Shown: piece by piece, positions 1 through 9,157 of the stretch
Position numbering within the stretch: the first letter of the stretch is position 1
Layout: every line of letters starts with the position of its first letter
NCBI GenBank assembly: GCA_026260175.1
Contig: JAKCWW010002302.1
Coordinates: 6,297-34,685, forward strand
DNA length: 28,389 bases
Reading direction: 5' to 3'
Origin: Reticulitermes lucifugus
Lineage: Eukaryota; Arthropoda; Insecta; Blattodea; Rhinotermitidae
Notes under the pieces: model-generated
Told to the model about the DNA's origin: nothing
Databases searched by the model: none
What the model saw: the letters and a program-made list of their open reading frames with translations, nothing else
Translations under genes and position numbers: made by a program

Positions 1-232
1 TTTTTTTGGTCGCTAGAGTTTTCGTAGAGACCCCCCTACACCGGACCGAATTTAAAGACGTATGCACGTCAAAAAAACAGTACTGCAAGGCACCCAACAT
101 TGCAACTATCCTGTGCTCTGTTAACGGGTTTTTGTTGTTGGATAGGCTATGATTCCCTGCTTTACGAGGTACGGTAGCAAGAAACAGACCATAAATACTG
201 CTATTTCATATTTCCAACCCATTTAACGTAAC
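1..232. other. Unassigned sequence at window start
   Basis: No open frame, repeat or RNA signal that I can support. It ends at the target-site duplication of the first ribozyme-bearing element. Confidence 0.5.
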
Positions 233-536
233 TACCTTATCTTCTATTAAATTAAGTTATAGACCAACTGATGCACTTTAAAAGCACTTTTAAGTAGCTT
301 TATTATTAAAAATGTTAAAATAGTACCCCTACACGTGTTTCGATCCTAGGATCATCGTCAGGGGATTTTTTTGCTAAAAGTTACGTCACTTCAATCACAT
401 GGTTTAAAATATTCTATTGGCACTATAAAACATAAGTTAAAATCTTGTAAAAAGATCTGCATCTGTTGGTCTATAACTTAATTTAATATGACGAAGATGC
501 ACGGTGTCAACAATGTGAAATTTACCTTATCTTCTA
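233..536 (-). mobile_element. Non-autonomous Penelope-like element with hammerhead motif (copy 1)
   Basis: A 14 bp direct repeat, taccttatcttcta, sits at 233-246 and 523-536 and is read as the target-site duplication. Between them, a 30 bp inverted repeat with one mismatch lies at 246-275 and 458-487 (ATTAAATTAAGTTATAGACC and so on). The interior of the left half holds a hammerhead-like sequence on the minus strand (325-366). After the right inverted repeat comes an unpaired tail, 488-522, containing TGCACGG at 498-504, which recurs in copies 2 and 5. There is no coding capacity, so it would depend on an enzyme supplied elsewhere. Hammerhead motifs are established in Penelope-like elements; assigning this element to them is inference. 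A retrozyme or another structured retroposon is the alternative. Confidence 0.7.
325..366 (-). ncRNA. Hammerhead ribozyme candidate, complete minimal form
   Basis: Read on the minus strand, the parts occur in order. The 5' side of stem I is AUCCC. The CUGACGA box follows, with C at the freely variable position 7. After one U comes stem II, GAUCC/GGAUC, five perfect pairs around UA. Then come GAAAC, a two-pair stem III (AC/GU) around ACGU, the cleavage triplet GUA, and the 3' side of stem I, GGGGU, with one G-U pair. All catalytic box residues are intact. The extra U before stem II and the very short stem III are deviations. Short stem III is typical of hammerheads reported from Penelope-like elements. 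Activity is not shown. Confidence 0.65.
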
Positions 537-1582
537 ATAATTCTCTCAAATGTTTGCCAACAGTCGGGATGAGTAAACTCGTTTAGTTGCCATGCGAGGT
601 CAGATTACGGTTGGTATTTATAAATAACTGTAAATCATATATTTCACAATAATTTATAAGGTTTCCCTCAAAACAAGTAGCTCTAACCAGTCTGTGTAAA
701 TCGACGAAGTGTCCCAGTCTGAAAGCGGAATCCACTTTATCCTGACAGTATTGAACTAACACATCTGTAATTTGTTTACGGGCAAGATAAGGCCGTTGAA
801 CAAAGCCATTAAAATCCGCAACATTTCAAGTCAACTATCGTAGTGTAAGCCTTCTGTTCACATTGCAGTGGCATTTGCGATGTCATTGGTAAATAAATCG
901 TAATATGTGAGGCTGGGAAATGTCTGGCTTCGTCTTCTGTCTACAGCGAGCTACTTCATATGTGGTTTAGCCTCTCTGCCAAGATGCTGCAAACTCCACT
1001 GATACGCAGAACGTCACATCATCATTTATTGCACATAAAGCTGTTCTGTTTATGCTGTGTACACAGTTCAACATGGACAGATGCTCTCCAAACACTTTTT
1101 TAACACTTTGAGGCAAGAATTTGCGTAAATGATGTTTAAAAAGTTCAGTTTTTTCCCGCAGAAAAATAACTTCCTGACAAAGAACTTACTATCTGACACA
1201 GAAACTGCCTGTCTTTTAATTTTGTACCACATTTGCCTGATTATGAACTTCCAGGTCGAAACACGTTGCGAGCTATTGTAAAAGCAGACATTGTTTTTAT
1301 AATAAAAAATAGCTGTGTTTGAGTTGTTGTATGATAATTAAGTGAATTAAGTTGTAATAACACAGCGGGAAGAAGAAACTGACGGCTTTTACGGAGTTTA
1401 ATTTACCATATTTTTATTGTTTTCACCAGCAGCTGTTCTGTGAAAACGAAACAGTGTGCACTATTACCACCTTCCCCTTTGTAACACATGAGAACTGAAT
1501 ACTACGTATTTTGTATTATCTGTACCGTGCACTTACATACAGTAATTTGTCTTGTACAACCATCAGCGTATACATTTACTGT
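537..1582. other. Stretch without identified gene
   Basis: Apart from the doubtful decayed frame at 583-1190, I see no repeat family, TIR, RNA gene or splice-supported exon here. Confidence 0.4.
583..1190 (-). pseudogene. Possible decayed coding stretch, unrecognised
   Basis: One minus-strand frame is open over about 72 codons (about 1187 down to the stop at 967-969) and again over about 75 codons (about 822 down to the stop at 583-585). The two stretches share the same frame, with about four stops between them. The predicted peptides have ordinary amino-acid composition (segments such as QEVIFLREKTELFKHHLRKF) but I do not recognise a family. It could be a dead transposon gene or chance. I give it because two long open stretches in one frame are mildly unusual in this AT-rich window. 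Confidence 0.18.
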
Positions 1583-1593
1583 GTATGTCACTT

Positions 1594-1875
1594 AAAGTGT
1601 AAACGTTCACCCTATAATCTGCCATGAAGGCCCAGAGGGGGAGTAGAGGATAGCTCTGCTCTTTCTTTAACCTCGGCCATAAATGGGGGTGGGTGGTCAA
1701 CGCCACGCCCCGGCCGATTTACCGCCGGGAATGACCCGGTACCCATTTTATAGGAGGGTGGTTAGGCCCTAGGACTGGTCTCGACGGGTGTGGAAAAATT
1801 TCGCCCCCCACCGGGATTCGATTCACGGACTCTCCAGCCTATAGCGAGTCGCTATACCGACTACGCTATCCCGGC
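1594..1875 (-). repeat. tRNA-derived SINE, family A, full length
   Basis: The tRNA-like head lies at 1790-1875 and reads on the minus strand. It has an A-box-like TAGCGTAGTCGG and a degenerate B-box around GAATCGAATCC, the internal promoter parts of RNA polymerase III. The body carries the family hallmarks, in plus-strand sense: ATGAAGGCCCAGAG, a GGGTGGGTGGTCAACGCCAC segment and CCGGTACCCATT. An 11 bp direct repeat with one mismatch, GTATGTCACTT/GTATGTCATTT, at 1583-1593 and 1876-1886 fits a target-site duplication and fixes both ends. The copy is diverged. The family is recognised from its repeated occurrence in this window, not from a database. Confidence 0.8.
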
Positions 1876-2124
1876 GTATGTCATTTGTTATGAGCTTCTG
1901 GTACATATTTCGCTCATACCGTCTCCAGTGGAACACAGTGATAATTACGTAAAGGTTATTACTTACATTGATCCTCTTTAGTGATCATACTGTGATTATT
2001 TTTTTTCCATATGAATCAATTAAAACAAACATTAAAAGTCGCTATTAAAACTTCCTATGCTTTAACATTTTATGGCAGACTGTATTTAACTTCGCGCCGT
2101 ATTTGTATAGAGGGTCATTTAAAG

Positions 2125-2320
2125 CAGGGGTGCGCAACCCGCGGCCCAGCATGCGGCTCACGAGGTTGTATTATGCGGACCGCTACCAAATTTATAAATC
2201 ATATATTATACAAATTACGCAATAATTTAAGAGGTTATTCTGATTGTTACAATGTGACCCGCGAACTAGCCCACAATAACGTTTGTGGCCTTTTGCGAAA
2301 AAAAAGGTTCGACACCCGTG
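2125..2320. mobile_element. hAT-like MITE, about 196 bp
   Basis: The left end CAGGGGTGCGCAACC and the right end GGTTCGACACCCGTG are imperfect terminal inverted repeats of the type seen in hAT elements. They are followed inward by the usual GCGGCCC and GTGGCC stretches. The flanking octamers ATTTAAAG and ATGTACAT match at only five of eight positions, so the 8 bp target duplication expected for hAT is at best eroded. There is no transposase. A 119-codon open frame crossing it (2011-2370) is not credible as a gene. Confidence 0.6.
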
Positions 2321-2328
2321 ATGTACAT

Positions 2329-2808
2329 ACTGTCACTTCATGCGCTATGTGTGTGTCCATCAGTGTATAAACTCACCGATCCGAAAGGCGCTAGTAGAGG
2401 AGATTAATGCGGAGATGTTGCTCTCTTTTTAGGTTGACTGTTTTCTTTGTTAGTCCGTAGAAACCCCCTGTCGGTATCCTGTTATTATAGCTGGTTTTGT
2501 GCGTTAGTGAGATTATAAATTACTAGACAGTTTCGTAGAGTTTAGAATTACTAGTGTGTTGGCAGAGAATGGTTAATCACTACATGACGCGGTTTATATA
2601 TCTATAATTACATTGTGAAATTCCTTGAAGAGTATTAATCTTATGTTCCAATTATCCCTGATTAGCTAATGTACTCGGCCAACTGTAAGATGGCGAAGGC
2701 GTCGGTCGTGAAAAATGCTGAGCCCTACTCCCACTGAGCCGACGTTCTGTAAAGGTTATTGCGAAATTACGAGTATTGTTGGAGCTGATCACCTATCACT
2801 GTCTTAAC
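2329..2808. other. Stretch without identified feature
   Basis: No gene, RNA or repeat family recognised between the hAT-like element and the next ribozyme-bearing element. Confidence 0.4.
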
Positions 2809-2841
2809 AACACTGCAGCTTAGAAGTTTTTATTACCAACC

Positions 2842-2886
2842 ACTCCTACATGTTTCGGCTATCCGTCGTAGACATCATCAGGGAGT
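2842..2886 (-). ncRNA. Hammerhead ribozyme candidate, complete boxes
   Basis: On the minus strand, stem I is ACUCC/GGAGU (five perfect pairs). The core is CUGAUGA and GAAAC, both exact. Stem II is GUCUA/UAGCC with one U-C mismatch, one U preceding it and a seven-base loop. Stem III is AC/GU around AU, followed by cleavage triplet GUA. At 45 nt this is close to the minimum size for the fold. It is the best-formed core in the window. The pairings were worked out by hand. Confidence 0.7.
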
Positions 2887-3257
2887 CACCTTTCACAGAC
2901 ATGCGCAGCGTGTAGTATGTCACTGTACGGTAGTATGTGCATTGACTGTTTACAGCAGTAGTTGCTATATAGTACCAATAAATTTATACAGTATTACAGG
3001 TATTACTCATGCAATAAACATTGGATGTCCTAGCCTGGGGTCTCCACCCTACCAAAACAGAACTTATTTGCAAGGTAGATGTTTGGAGGCAGACTTATAT
3101 TTTATATATTAATATACTATATTTAATATCATATATATATATAAATTAAAACTGTATAAAATTTATTGGCACTATGTAGCAACTACTGTTGTAAACAATT
3201 AATGTACATACTACCTTTCAGTGACATACTATACGCTGCGCATGTCTGTGAAATGGG

Positions 3258-3302
3258 ACTCCCTGGTAATGGCTACGACGGGTAGTCGAGACATGTCGGA
3301 GT
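3258..3302 (+). ncRNA. Decayed hammerhead motif in the opposite arm
   Basis: This is the same 45 nt unit as 2842-2886 in the opposite orientation. Stem I (ACUCC/GGAGU) and stem II (GGCUAC/GUAGUC, one G-U pair) are kept. The catalytic boxes have changed to CUGGUAA and GAGAC, and the triplet is GUC. Paired parts survive better than catalytic residues. It is predicted to be inactive. Confidence 0.55.
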
Positions 3303-3568
3303 AAATAGAATTGTTGTGCAGTGGTTGGTAATAAAAGCTTGTATGTAATGCAGCTGCACGGAATATGTATAACATTTAAGTATATAAACACTGCAGCATT
3401 TACATTTTGTCACTGACCGTACACTGTTGTTTTACTGACCTACTGACCTTCCAGTATCCCACTTCAAGAAAAAAGAAACGTGGCTTGAACTCATCCCATG
3501 TTGAGTTTTTGCCAGGGACTTCTGTTGCTGTACGTTCATAGTTAATGTATAATTTTTATTGTTTAAGG

Positions 3569-3777
3569 CTGGGGTGCCGAACTTTTTTTTCCCCCTCCTC
3601 AAAGGGCCACAACCGTTGTAGTGGGCTGGCTTGTGGGCCGTACGTGTAAGAATCACAATTTGGTGTATATGTAATCTCCTAAATTATTGTGTAATCTTTA
3701 AGGTGTATGTAAAATTTGCAAATGTGGCCGCTGGCGGAATAACACAACCCGGCAAGAGCTCGGGCTGGACACCCGTG
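3569..3777. mobile_element. hAT-like MITE, about 209 bp
   Basis: The left end CTGGGGTGCCGAACTTTTTT and right end GGCTGGACACCCGTG are imperfect inverted repeats of the hAT kind. GGGCCAC and GTGGGCC motifs lie inside. The flanking octamers GTTTAAGG (3561-3568) and GTTTATAG (3778-3785) match at six of eight positions, fitting an old 8 bp target duplication. It has no coding capacity. Overlapping open frames on both strands are not considered genes. Confidence 0.6.
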
Positions 3778-3785
3778 GTTTATAG

Positions 3786-4309
3786 CGACAAGTTATCGCA
3801 TTCAATTCTGAAATATGGTGAACACATCTCTTTCGTTGATCTTTTCGATCATAAAATAACAGTAAACCGCAGAGCACTGCTAAAAAGGAAGACGTGCTTA
3901 TCATAGAAAGGTTTTCGGTTACGGCCAATAGGAGGCCAGTATTTTATTGCGTCACGTGACTTTGGATCATTCCGAGACGAGCAAGCAAGCGTGCTGGTGG
4001 AAAAGCGATGTTGGTAGCAGCAGGAACAGTAGCTATACGTAGCGGTGGAAGCTTACTTGGTTGTAGGAGTTCGCATGTAATCTATATATGCCCATTCTTC
4101 GCCTTCAATATGGGTAGTTTCCTGTTAGTACCACAATATTTAGCAGCAGCTATGACTTTGAAATACAAATAACACTCAAAATACGAAATTGTTCACGCAC
4201 GCAATTAAAAACAAATCCTTGAATGATTCGAACGGTATCCGAAAACTGTACCGCAATACTTGCACAACGCTATAACAGCTATGGCAACCGTAGAATTTGG
4301 TACAAGTAA
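3786..4309. other. Stretch without identified feature
   Basis: I see no repeat, RNA or coding signal that I can support here. Confidence 0.4.
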
Positions 4310-4590
4310 AAGGTAAAAAGGTAAAGTTCACCCTAGAAGAGACCATGAAGGCCCAGAGGGGAAGTAGAGGTATAGCTGTACTCTTTATTCAACCTCGGTA
4401 CTAGAAGGGGTGGGTGGTTAACGTCACGCCCCGGCCACTTTACCCCCGGGAAAGAGACCCGGTACCCATTGTACAGGAGACTGGGTGGGCCCCAGGGCCG
4501 GTCTGGACGGAAAATCTCGCCTCCACCGGGATTCGATCCCCGGACCCTCCAGCCCATGGCGAGTCGCTTTACCGACTACGCTATCCCGGC
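4310..4590 (-). repeat. tRNA-derived SINE, family A, full length
   Basis: This is the best-preserved copy. In minus-strand sense the head reads GCCGGGATAGCGTAGTCGG, with a B-box GATCGAATC that fits the pol III consensus, near 4530-4590. The body carries the GGTACCCATT and GGCCCAGAGG hallmarks. The 3' end (low coordinates) is an A-rich GGTAAA repeat at about 4310-4325. No clear target-site duplication was found. Two open frames (4333-4557 minus, 4414-4623 plus) lie entirely in it and are not genes. Confidence 0.85.
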
Positions 4591-5212
4591 CCACTTAGTA
4601 CGCGTACATTTCGTATCTACTGACCTGTTTCCTTTACGTCCGTGGTAGGAAACAAAACAAGTTGTATTCTTATATACAGGCGTTGCGTGACGAATTGTCC
4701 AGCCTGCAGCCTGTTCTGTAGATCATTTGGAGCCAGAAATGCTCTTTAAACTATACACATATGACGCCACAGTGTTCATTGTTGCGCGTCTGCGTCTCAT
4801 GTAGTGTACCGTCGTGTAATTAAGTACTAAAAGCACACGACGACTGTTACGCCGCCCACGATCCTCGTGCACAGCTATCAGTGGACTAGCGCACATATTG
4901 CCAGCGTGGAGTGCGCAGCCATAACTGCCCGGTCGGTCAGCGTAAAATCACAAGACAGTATTTCTTGGCTTTCATACGGGTTATACAGATCATGGTAACG
5001 GCGTACGAACTGTCAGTTTAGTACGTGTTTTAAAACGCTGCCATGATTGTCGCTGATTTCTGACGTCTGAATGGACCCTTTAAGGTACCGTGGTTACTCA
5101 TAACATTCTAAACGACCGTTCGTCGCCCATACCGTACTTTTATGTGACGCGTATGACTTTCAGAATTAACAGCATAAAAGTACTAGTGGGACCTTACTCG
5201 TGTGATATAAGA
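4591..5212. other. Stretch without identified feature
   Basis: Nothing recognised between two SINE copies. Confidence 0.4.
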
Positions 5213-5464
5213 ACTGTAGAGCAGGCAATGAAGGACCAGAAGGGGAGTAGAGGCATAGCTCTACTCTTTCTTTAACCTCGACGTTAGATGGGGCGGGTGA
5301 TCAACTCCACGCCCCGGGGAAGAGACGCGGTTCCCATTGTACAGGAGGCTGGGTGGGCCCCAGGGCCGATTTGGACGGGTGCGGAAAATCTCGTCCCCAC
5401 CAGGATTGGATCCCCAGACCGTCCAGCCCGTTGCGGGTCGCTATATCGACTACGCTATCCCTGC
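5213..5464 (-). repeat. tRNA-derived SINE, family A
   Basis: It has the same layout as the 4310-4590 copy, with an internal deletion of roughly 15-20 bp around 5318, where the CGGCCACTTTACC segment is lost. The tRNA-like head ends near 5464 and runs directly into a CACG microsatellite. Open frames on both strands here (5288-5560, 5301-5519, 5353-5565) are repeat artefacts. Confidence 0.8.
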
Positions 5465-5490
5465 ACGCACGCACGCACGCACGAGCGCAC
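5463..5490. repeat. (CACG)n microsatellite
   Basis: A run of ACGC/CACG units, slightly interrupted, abuts the 5' head of the SINE. Confidence 0.85.
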
Positions 5491-5511
5491 ACATATAGGG
5501 TCATTATTATA

Positions 5512-5633
5512 TCTGACAACTATCGTTTGTCACTTGCTGCCGGATGGCTTTCGATATTAACGTAGCGCACTTATCGTATCGTCCATAAGCCCGGCGAAAT
5601 AGCGGCGGTAAGTGACAAACTATGGTTGTCGGA
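5512..5633. mobile_element. TA-flanked foldback MITE, about 122 bp
   Basis: Imperfect inverted repeats of about 31 bp lie at 5512-5542 and 5603-5633. The left begins TCTGACAACTATCGTTTGTC and the right is its complement with a few changes. TA occurs immediately outside both ends (5510-5511 and 5634-5635), the duplication expected for Tc1/mariner-type insertions. There is no transposase. The whole unit could fold into a hairpin with a loop of about 60 bp. Confidence 0.65.
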
Positions 5634-5636
5634 TAA

Positions 5637-6104
5637 AGTGGGTGTAGGGTAGATGGACTTGAGGTTTTATGTGCGAAATTTCTACCCAGAGTTTACCTTG
5701 CACTGCATGCCTTCGAGCAGAGTTCCCAATATTAACATCAAAATTCCGCTCCAATGCAGCTCTACCAGCGTTATCAACATTTCGCCATAATAGTCCTCAC
5801 AGTACAGACTAAAAGTTATTCCAAATGCCGTAAGTGCTAAGCTTATTTCCTGTGCTACCACCCAAAGCAGTCAGCTTCCCATCGCCTTAACGCCGTTCGC
5901 TTCCCAGTCTACCTTTACAATAAGAACGAGCGGGCACTGCGTGGGAACCTTCGTAGCAGCTGTATTTTTTCATGTGGGATATCCCGTGTTGTTTTGGAAC
6001 GAAGCACTATTTGTTCGGTTATATTTTCTCTTCCCTGTAATTATGTAGTGTGTCTCACCATCCCCCGTCCCCCGTCGAATTCTGTTCTTTTTATTTTTCT
6101 TCTG
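5637..6104. other. Stretch without identified feature
   Basis: No supported gene or repeat; only short C-rich and T-rich patches near 6060-6105. Confidence 0.4.
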
Positions 6105-6340
6105 GCCGTACATGGCCCAGAAGTTAGTCGCAGGCCTGTCACCTTGTAGGGCCGGGTTCGATCCCAGGCCAGTCTATGTACGATCTGTGATGGACAAAGT
6201 GGCACTGGGACAGGCCTTTCTCCAAGTGCTCCAGCTTTCCTCTGTTAGTTTCGTCTCACCAGTGCTGCATACTCATATTTCATTCACCTGCAGTCGATGC
6301 TGTATAATTTTTAGTAGTTGGCATCATCGTTAAATAGTAT
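6105..6340 (+). repeat. tRNA-related SINE, family B
   Basis: A B-box-like GGGTTCGATCCCAG lies near 6152-6166. It is followed by a body with GTGATGGACAAAGTGGCACT, GGGACAGGCCTTTCTCC and CTCCAGCTTTCC. The tail is TAGTAGTTGGCATCATCGTTAAATAGTA. The same order of segments recurs at 21240-21682, and the tail alone recurs at 6510-6545. The head has no clear A-box, so the tRNA origin is weaker than for family A. Confidence 0.65.
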
Positions 6341-6695
6341 ACGTCTTCTTCTTCTTCTCCTCCTCCTCCTCCTCCTTTTCTTTATCCTCCTCCTTCTCCT
6401 CTGCTTCTTTTCCACCTCCTTTTCAAAGGCTTAATACCACAGCCATTATCGTTGGCAGAATTATGAAATTCTTTCTTTGTCCGCAGTTTGAAGATGGCCG
6501 GAAGACAATATAATCTTTAGCAGTTGACAGAGTCGTTAAATAATACATTTATCCGCCTCCTCCTCCGGCTTCACAGGGTTAATACCACTTCTGTTATCTT
6601 CCGCAGAATTGGGAATTTGTTTCGAGATTTCAGGTGAAATTTCCGGGATTATTTTTTTCGTCCCCGACTTAAAGATGGCCGGAGGAGGAGTGATC
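6308..6695. repeat. Imperfect tandem duplication, about 150-200 bp unit
   Basis: The order SINE-B tail, CCT-rich tract, GGYTTAATACCAC, GCAGAATT, then AAGATGGCCGGA occurs twice (about 6308-6505 and 6512-6690). A third partial tail-like trace may follow at about 6694-6720. The second CCT tract is much shorter. This looks like a segmental duplication that includes the 3' end of the SINE. Confidence 0.6.
6344..6425. repeat. Pyrimidine tract (TTC/TCC)n
   Basis: About 80 bp of almost pure C and T on the plus strand, made of CTT and CCT triplets. A shorter copy sits near 6551-6566. Confidence 0.85.
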
Positions 6696-6819
6696 TCTCG
6701 TTAATCATCGTCGAATATCAGCGTCTAAAGAAGTGCTGACTTCGCGGAGTGGGATGCATAAGTGTAACATTAACAAGACAGCATTTGTGTCCGCAAGAGG
6801 GAATTACGTTGGATGAATT

Positions 6820-7314
6820 TTGCTCTTAGCTGCTGCTTCTTTCTGTCTGTTCGTCCTCCCCCCCCCCTCCCCCACACTGTCTGCAGCAGAAACTTCAAAC
6901 GAATACATTTTATTAATCCGCCCCTTACGCCGAAAGACGTCAGCGCAAGTGAGACATCATATCAAACGTTACTTTGAACAACGCTGGATGTGTGAGCCAT
7001 GTGGTTTAAATTATAAGCAAGACAGTTCGTACTACGTCGGCACAGAGCGCATGTATGATCAGGAAAAAGCAGATCCAAGCTCGTACTGTGTGCCGCAGAC
7101 CCCTGAGGGACCGCGAAGTCATTGCAAGGGGCTCGCAAATCCAAATTCACAAGTTGGATGTGGCACCATATCTAAGGTTGAAACTTTGATCGGTTGTCAG
7201 ACTTCCTGTTCTCTGAAAGTCGCAGAAAGAGCATCAGCTATTACGTTAAATGAGTCATACACCCGTTCTTCGCTTTCAGTCGGTAGAACAAGCTCTAGAT
7301 TACAGGGAATCTAA
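6820..7314 (+). other. Longest open frame (164 codons), doubtful gene
   Basis: The predicted peptide begins with a hydrophobic stretch (LLAAASFCLFVLPPP) resembling a signal peptide, has ten cysteines and no domain that I recognise. It begins close to a pure-C tract, which keeps frames open by chance. The start has no notable Kozak context, and no splice-supported neighbours or relatives are visible. A small secreted protein exon is possible, but chance is more likely. Confidence 0.12.
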
Positions 7315-8240
7315 GTGGTTCGTCAAAGGCGCCGGAACACTTGTAGAAATAATTAGGTGCATTTGAAATGCAACAAACTGATTTACCTCATTTATTGCAG
7401 TATTGTTAGCACTTGCTTTACTGAATTTTCTTACAGTTAATTTGTTTCTCTAGTTTTGAACGTGGCACCGAATAGTTTTTGTTGTCTTATAAACCATTTT
7501 ACAAAAGGTGATCATGCTAGCTTGCTATACCCGACCTAAACTGTCTCTGCTGTCCCCTCTAAGATGTTATACAGATGAGTTACAATTTCCTTTACACCCT
7601 TAAACTAAAGTACCAATTCTAAACAAATCTGCCCTGTCTGCCAAACATAAATGTTGATACCTAGTAAACATTCATACCAAATACGATATACCGGTTATAG
7701 TCTGTGTAGTAAATAAGCAAACATAAGTTGTGTAGACTGAATAAATAATGTCAGGCGCGTGTGTGTTATACTATTATTCACATGTATGTATATGTTGATG
7801 TGATGAATAAAGTACAAGTTTATTTAAAGTCGTGGGCTGAATTCATAGTAGCTTTTCGTCATTATCGTATGCATTTCCTCATTCAACAGATACTGGAAGA
7901 GCAAATACCATCATATGGGGGTTCGCGGAAATATTTTGACGGTAAAAAGGGATCCTCACACTGGAAACTGTTGGAAACAACTGCTGTATAGTGTGGTGAT
8001 CAACCTTCAGTTAAAGACAGTACAGTTTTGAGGCGTTCTGTATGAAGTGAGAGAAGGACGCTTTATGTGAAGACCACGTCCGACCGTTCGTCCTTCTGCG
8101 ATTATCAGCGACTGAATCGTTTGTCGGGTTTGCGTGAAATTCGATATAGGTGATCTACACATAATTCATTTAAGTAGTATTTGAGTGTCGTGAAAATCGG
8201 TGCAGTGAAAGGCACACTTTCATGAAATGTGGCCCTATTT
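7315..8240. other. Stretch without identified feature
   Basis: Nothing recognised. Short frames such as 7761-7991 lack any supporting sign. Confidence 0.4.
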
Positions 8241-8244
8241 TCTA

Positions 8245-8560
8245 CATTTTTCATCCGATTTGGACATAAATCGGTATAGAAGATGTCCAGTTGATATCAT
8301 TGAACAGTGGAGGGTTTCGTGAAAACCCTGCTGTACTTCAGGATGTAAATGAAATTTAAAATTGTAAATTTTAAAATGTATTGTGTACATTTTACGTCCG
8401 ATTTGGATAACATTTCATACAGAAGATGTCAGCAAATATTTATTGAATGAGCGTGAGTGAAAACTTTACTTTAGGGGCGTAAATATATTTCTCGCCATAC
8501 TTTCGACACGTGTTGTCCGATTTGGCTGAAAGTCTGTATAAGAAATGTGCATATGATGCT
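8245..8560. repeat. Degenerate tandem repeat, three units of about 120-145 bp
   Basis: The phrase TCCGATTTGG, followed within about 20 bp by ATA(C/A)AGAAGATG-like text, occurs at about 8254, 8397 and 8516. Text such as GTGAAAAC precedes the second and third units. Spacing is irregular (143 and 119 bp), so the array is old. Confidence 0.55.
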
Positions 8561-8987
8561 GTTTAGCATGTTTCTGGTTACTTGAAGCTCTGTTCAGGAA
8601 AGGCTGTACTATTCTTATGGACGTACGAGTATATTGAATCACATTTGGCGTGTACCGTGAAACCATACGCATATTACGTATTGGAAGTAAAGAACGCCTG
8701 AGTAAGGTCATTGCACTACCTCACGGAGTGCAGCGTTTGCAGTCTGGTTGCGGATCAGCAGACTTAAACATTTTTCGTCTGAAGGTTGTTTAAAATTATA
8801 AAATTCAATGCGCACCCCACAGAGAACACTGTTTGTGTCCATTCAATGGCCAGTCGATTAATGCTTTGTAAGGAATTAATTGATGTTTACTGTGACAGTC
8901 ATACTGAACACATAAATACACTCTGTCGATAAAATGTAGAGCTTTTAATGTTGGTACACGTAGTTACACTGTAATTAAAGCGTTACA

Positions 8988-9005
8988 CACACACACATAC
9001 ATACA
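8988..9005. repeat. (AC)n/(ATAC)n microsatellite
   Basis: A short run of ACAC then ATACATAC units. Confidence 0.8.
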
Positions 9006-9157
9006 GTCAATTAAATTATTTGGTGCTCTTGTTGCCCCACTGCTGCTCTCTTGCTGTGGATCGTACGTAATTGGCTGGCCAGAACAACTTGTTAATGAAT
9101 TCTGCGGTATGACCACATTTCATATCACTGATTCAAATACTGGCCCTGATGTCAGAT

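Larger units (their letters stand above)
2809..3397. mobile_element. Penelope-like element with two inverted hammerhead arms (copy 2)
   Basis: The 11 bp direct repeat AACACTGCAGC at 2809-2819 and 3387-3397 bounds the insertion. Two long arms, 2820-2992 and 3151-3341, are inverted copies of each other, separated by an AT-rich spacer with a TATATA run (2993-3150). Each arm carries a hammerhead-like sequence reading outward: minus strand at 2842-2886, plus strand at 3258-3302. The unpaired tail follows the right arm and contains TGCACGG (3355-3361). The geometry is two copies fused at their 5' ends with 3' ends outward. Inverted and pseudo-terminal-repeat arrangements are known for Penelope-like elements. 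There is no open frame for a reverse transcriptase. Confidence 0.7.

Noticed and set aside
6490-6680. GAAGATGG/AAAGATGG motifs at 6490 and 6671 as further ribozyme relics
   Set aside because: No paired stem and no GAAAC box follow.
6820-7314. Longest open frame (164 codons) as a gene with a signal peptide
   Set aside because: No recognisable domain, it starts near a pure-C tract, and there is no splice or homology support; listed only as a doubtful frame.
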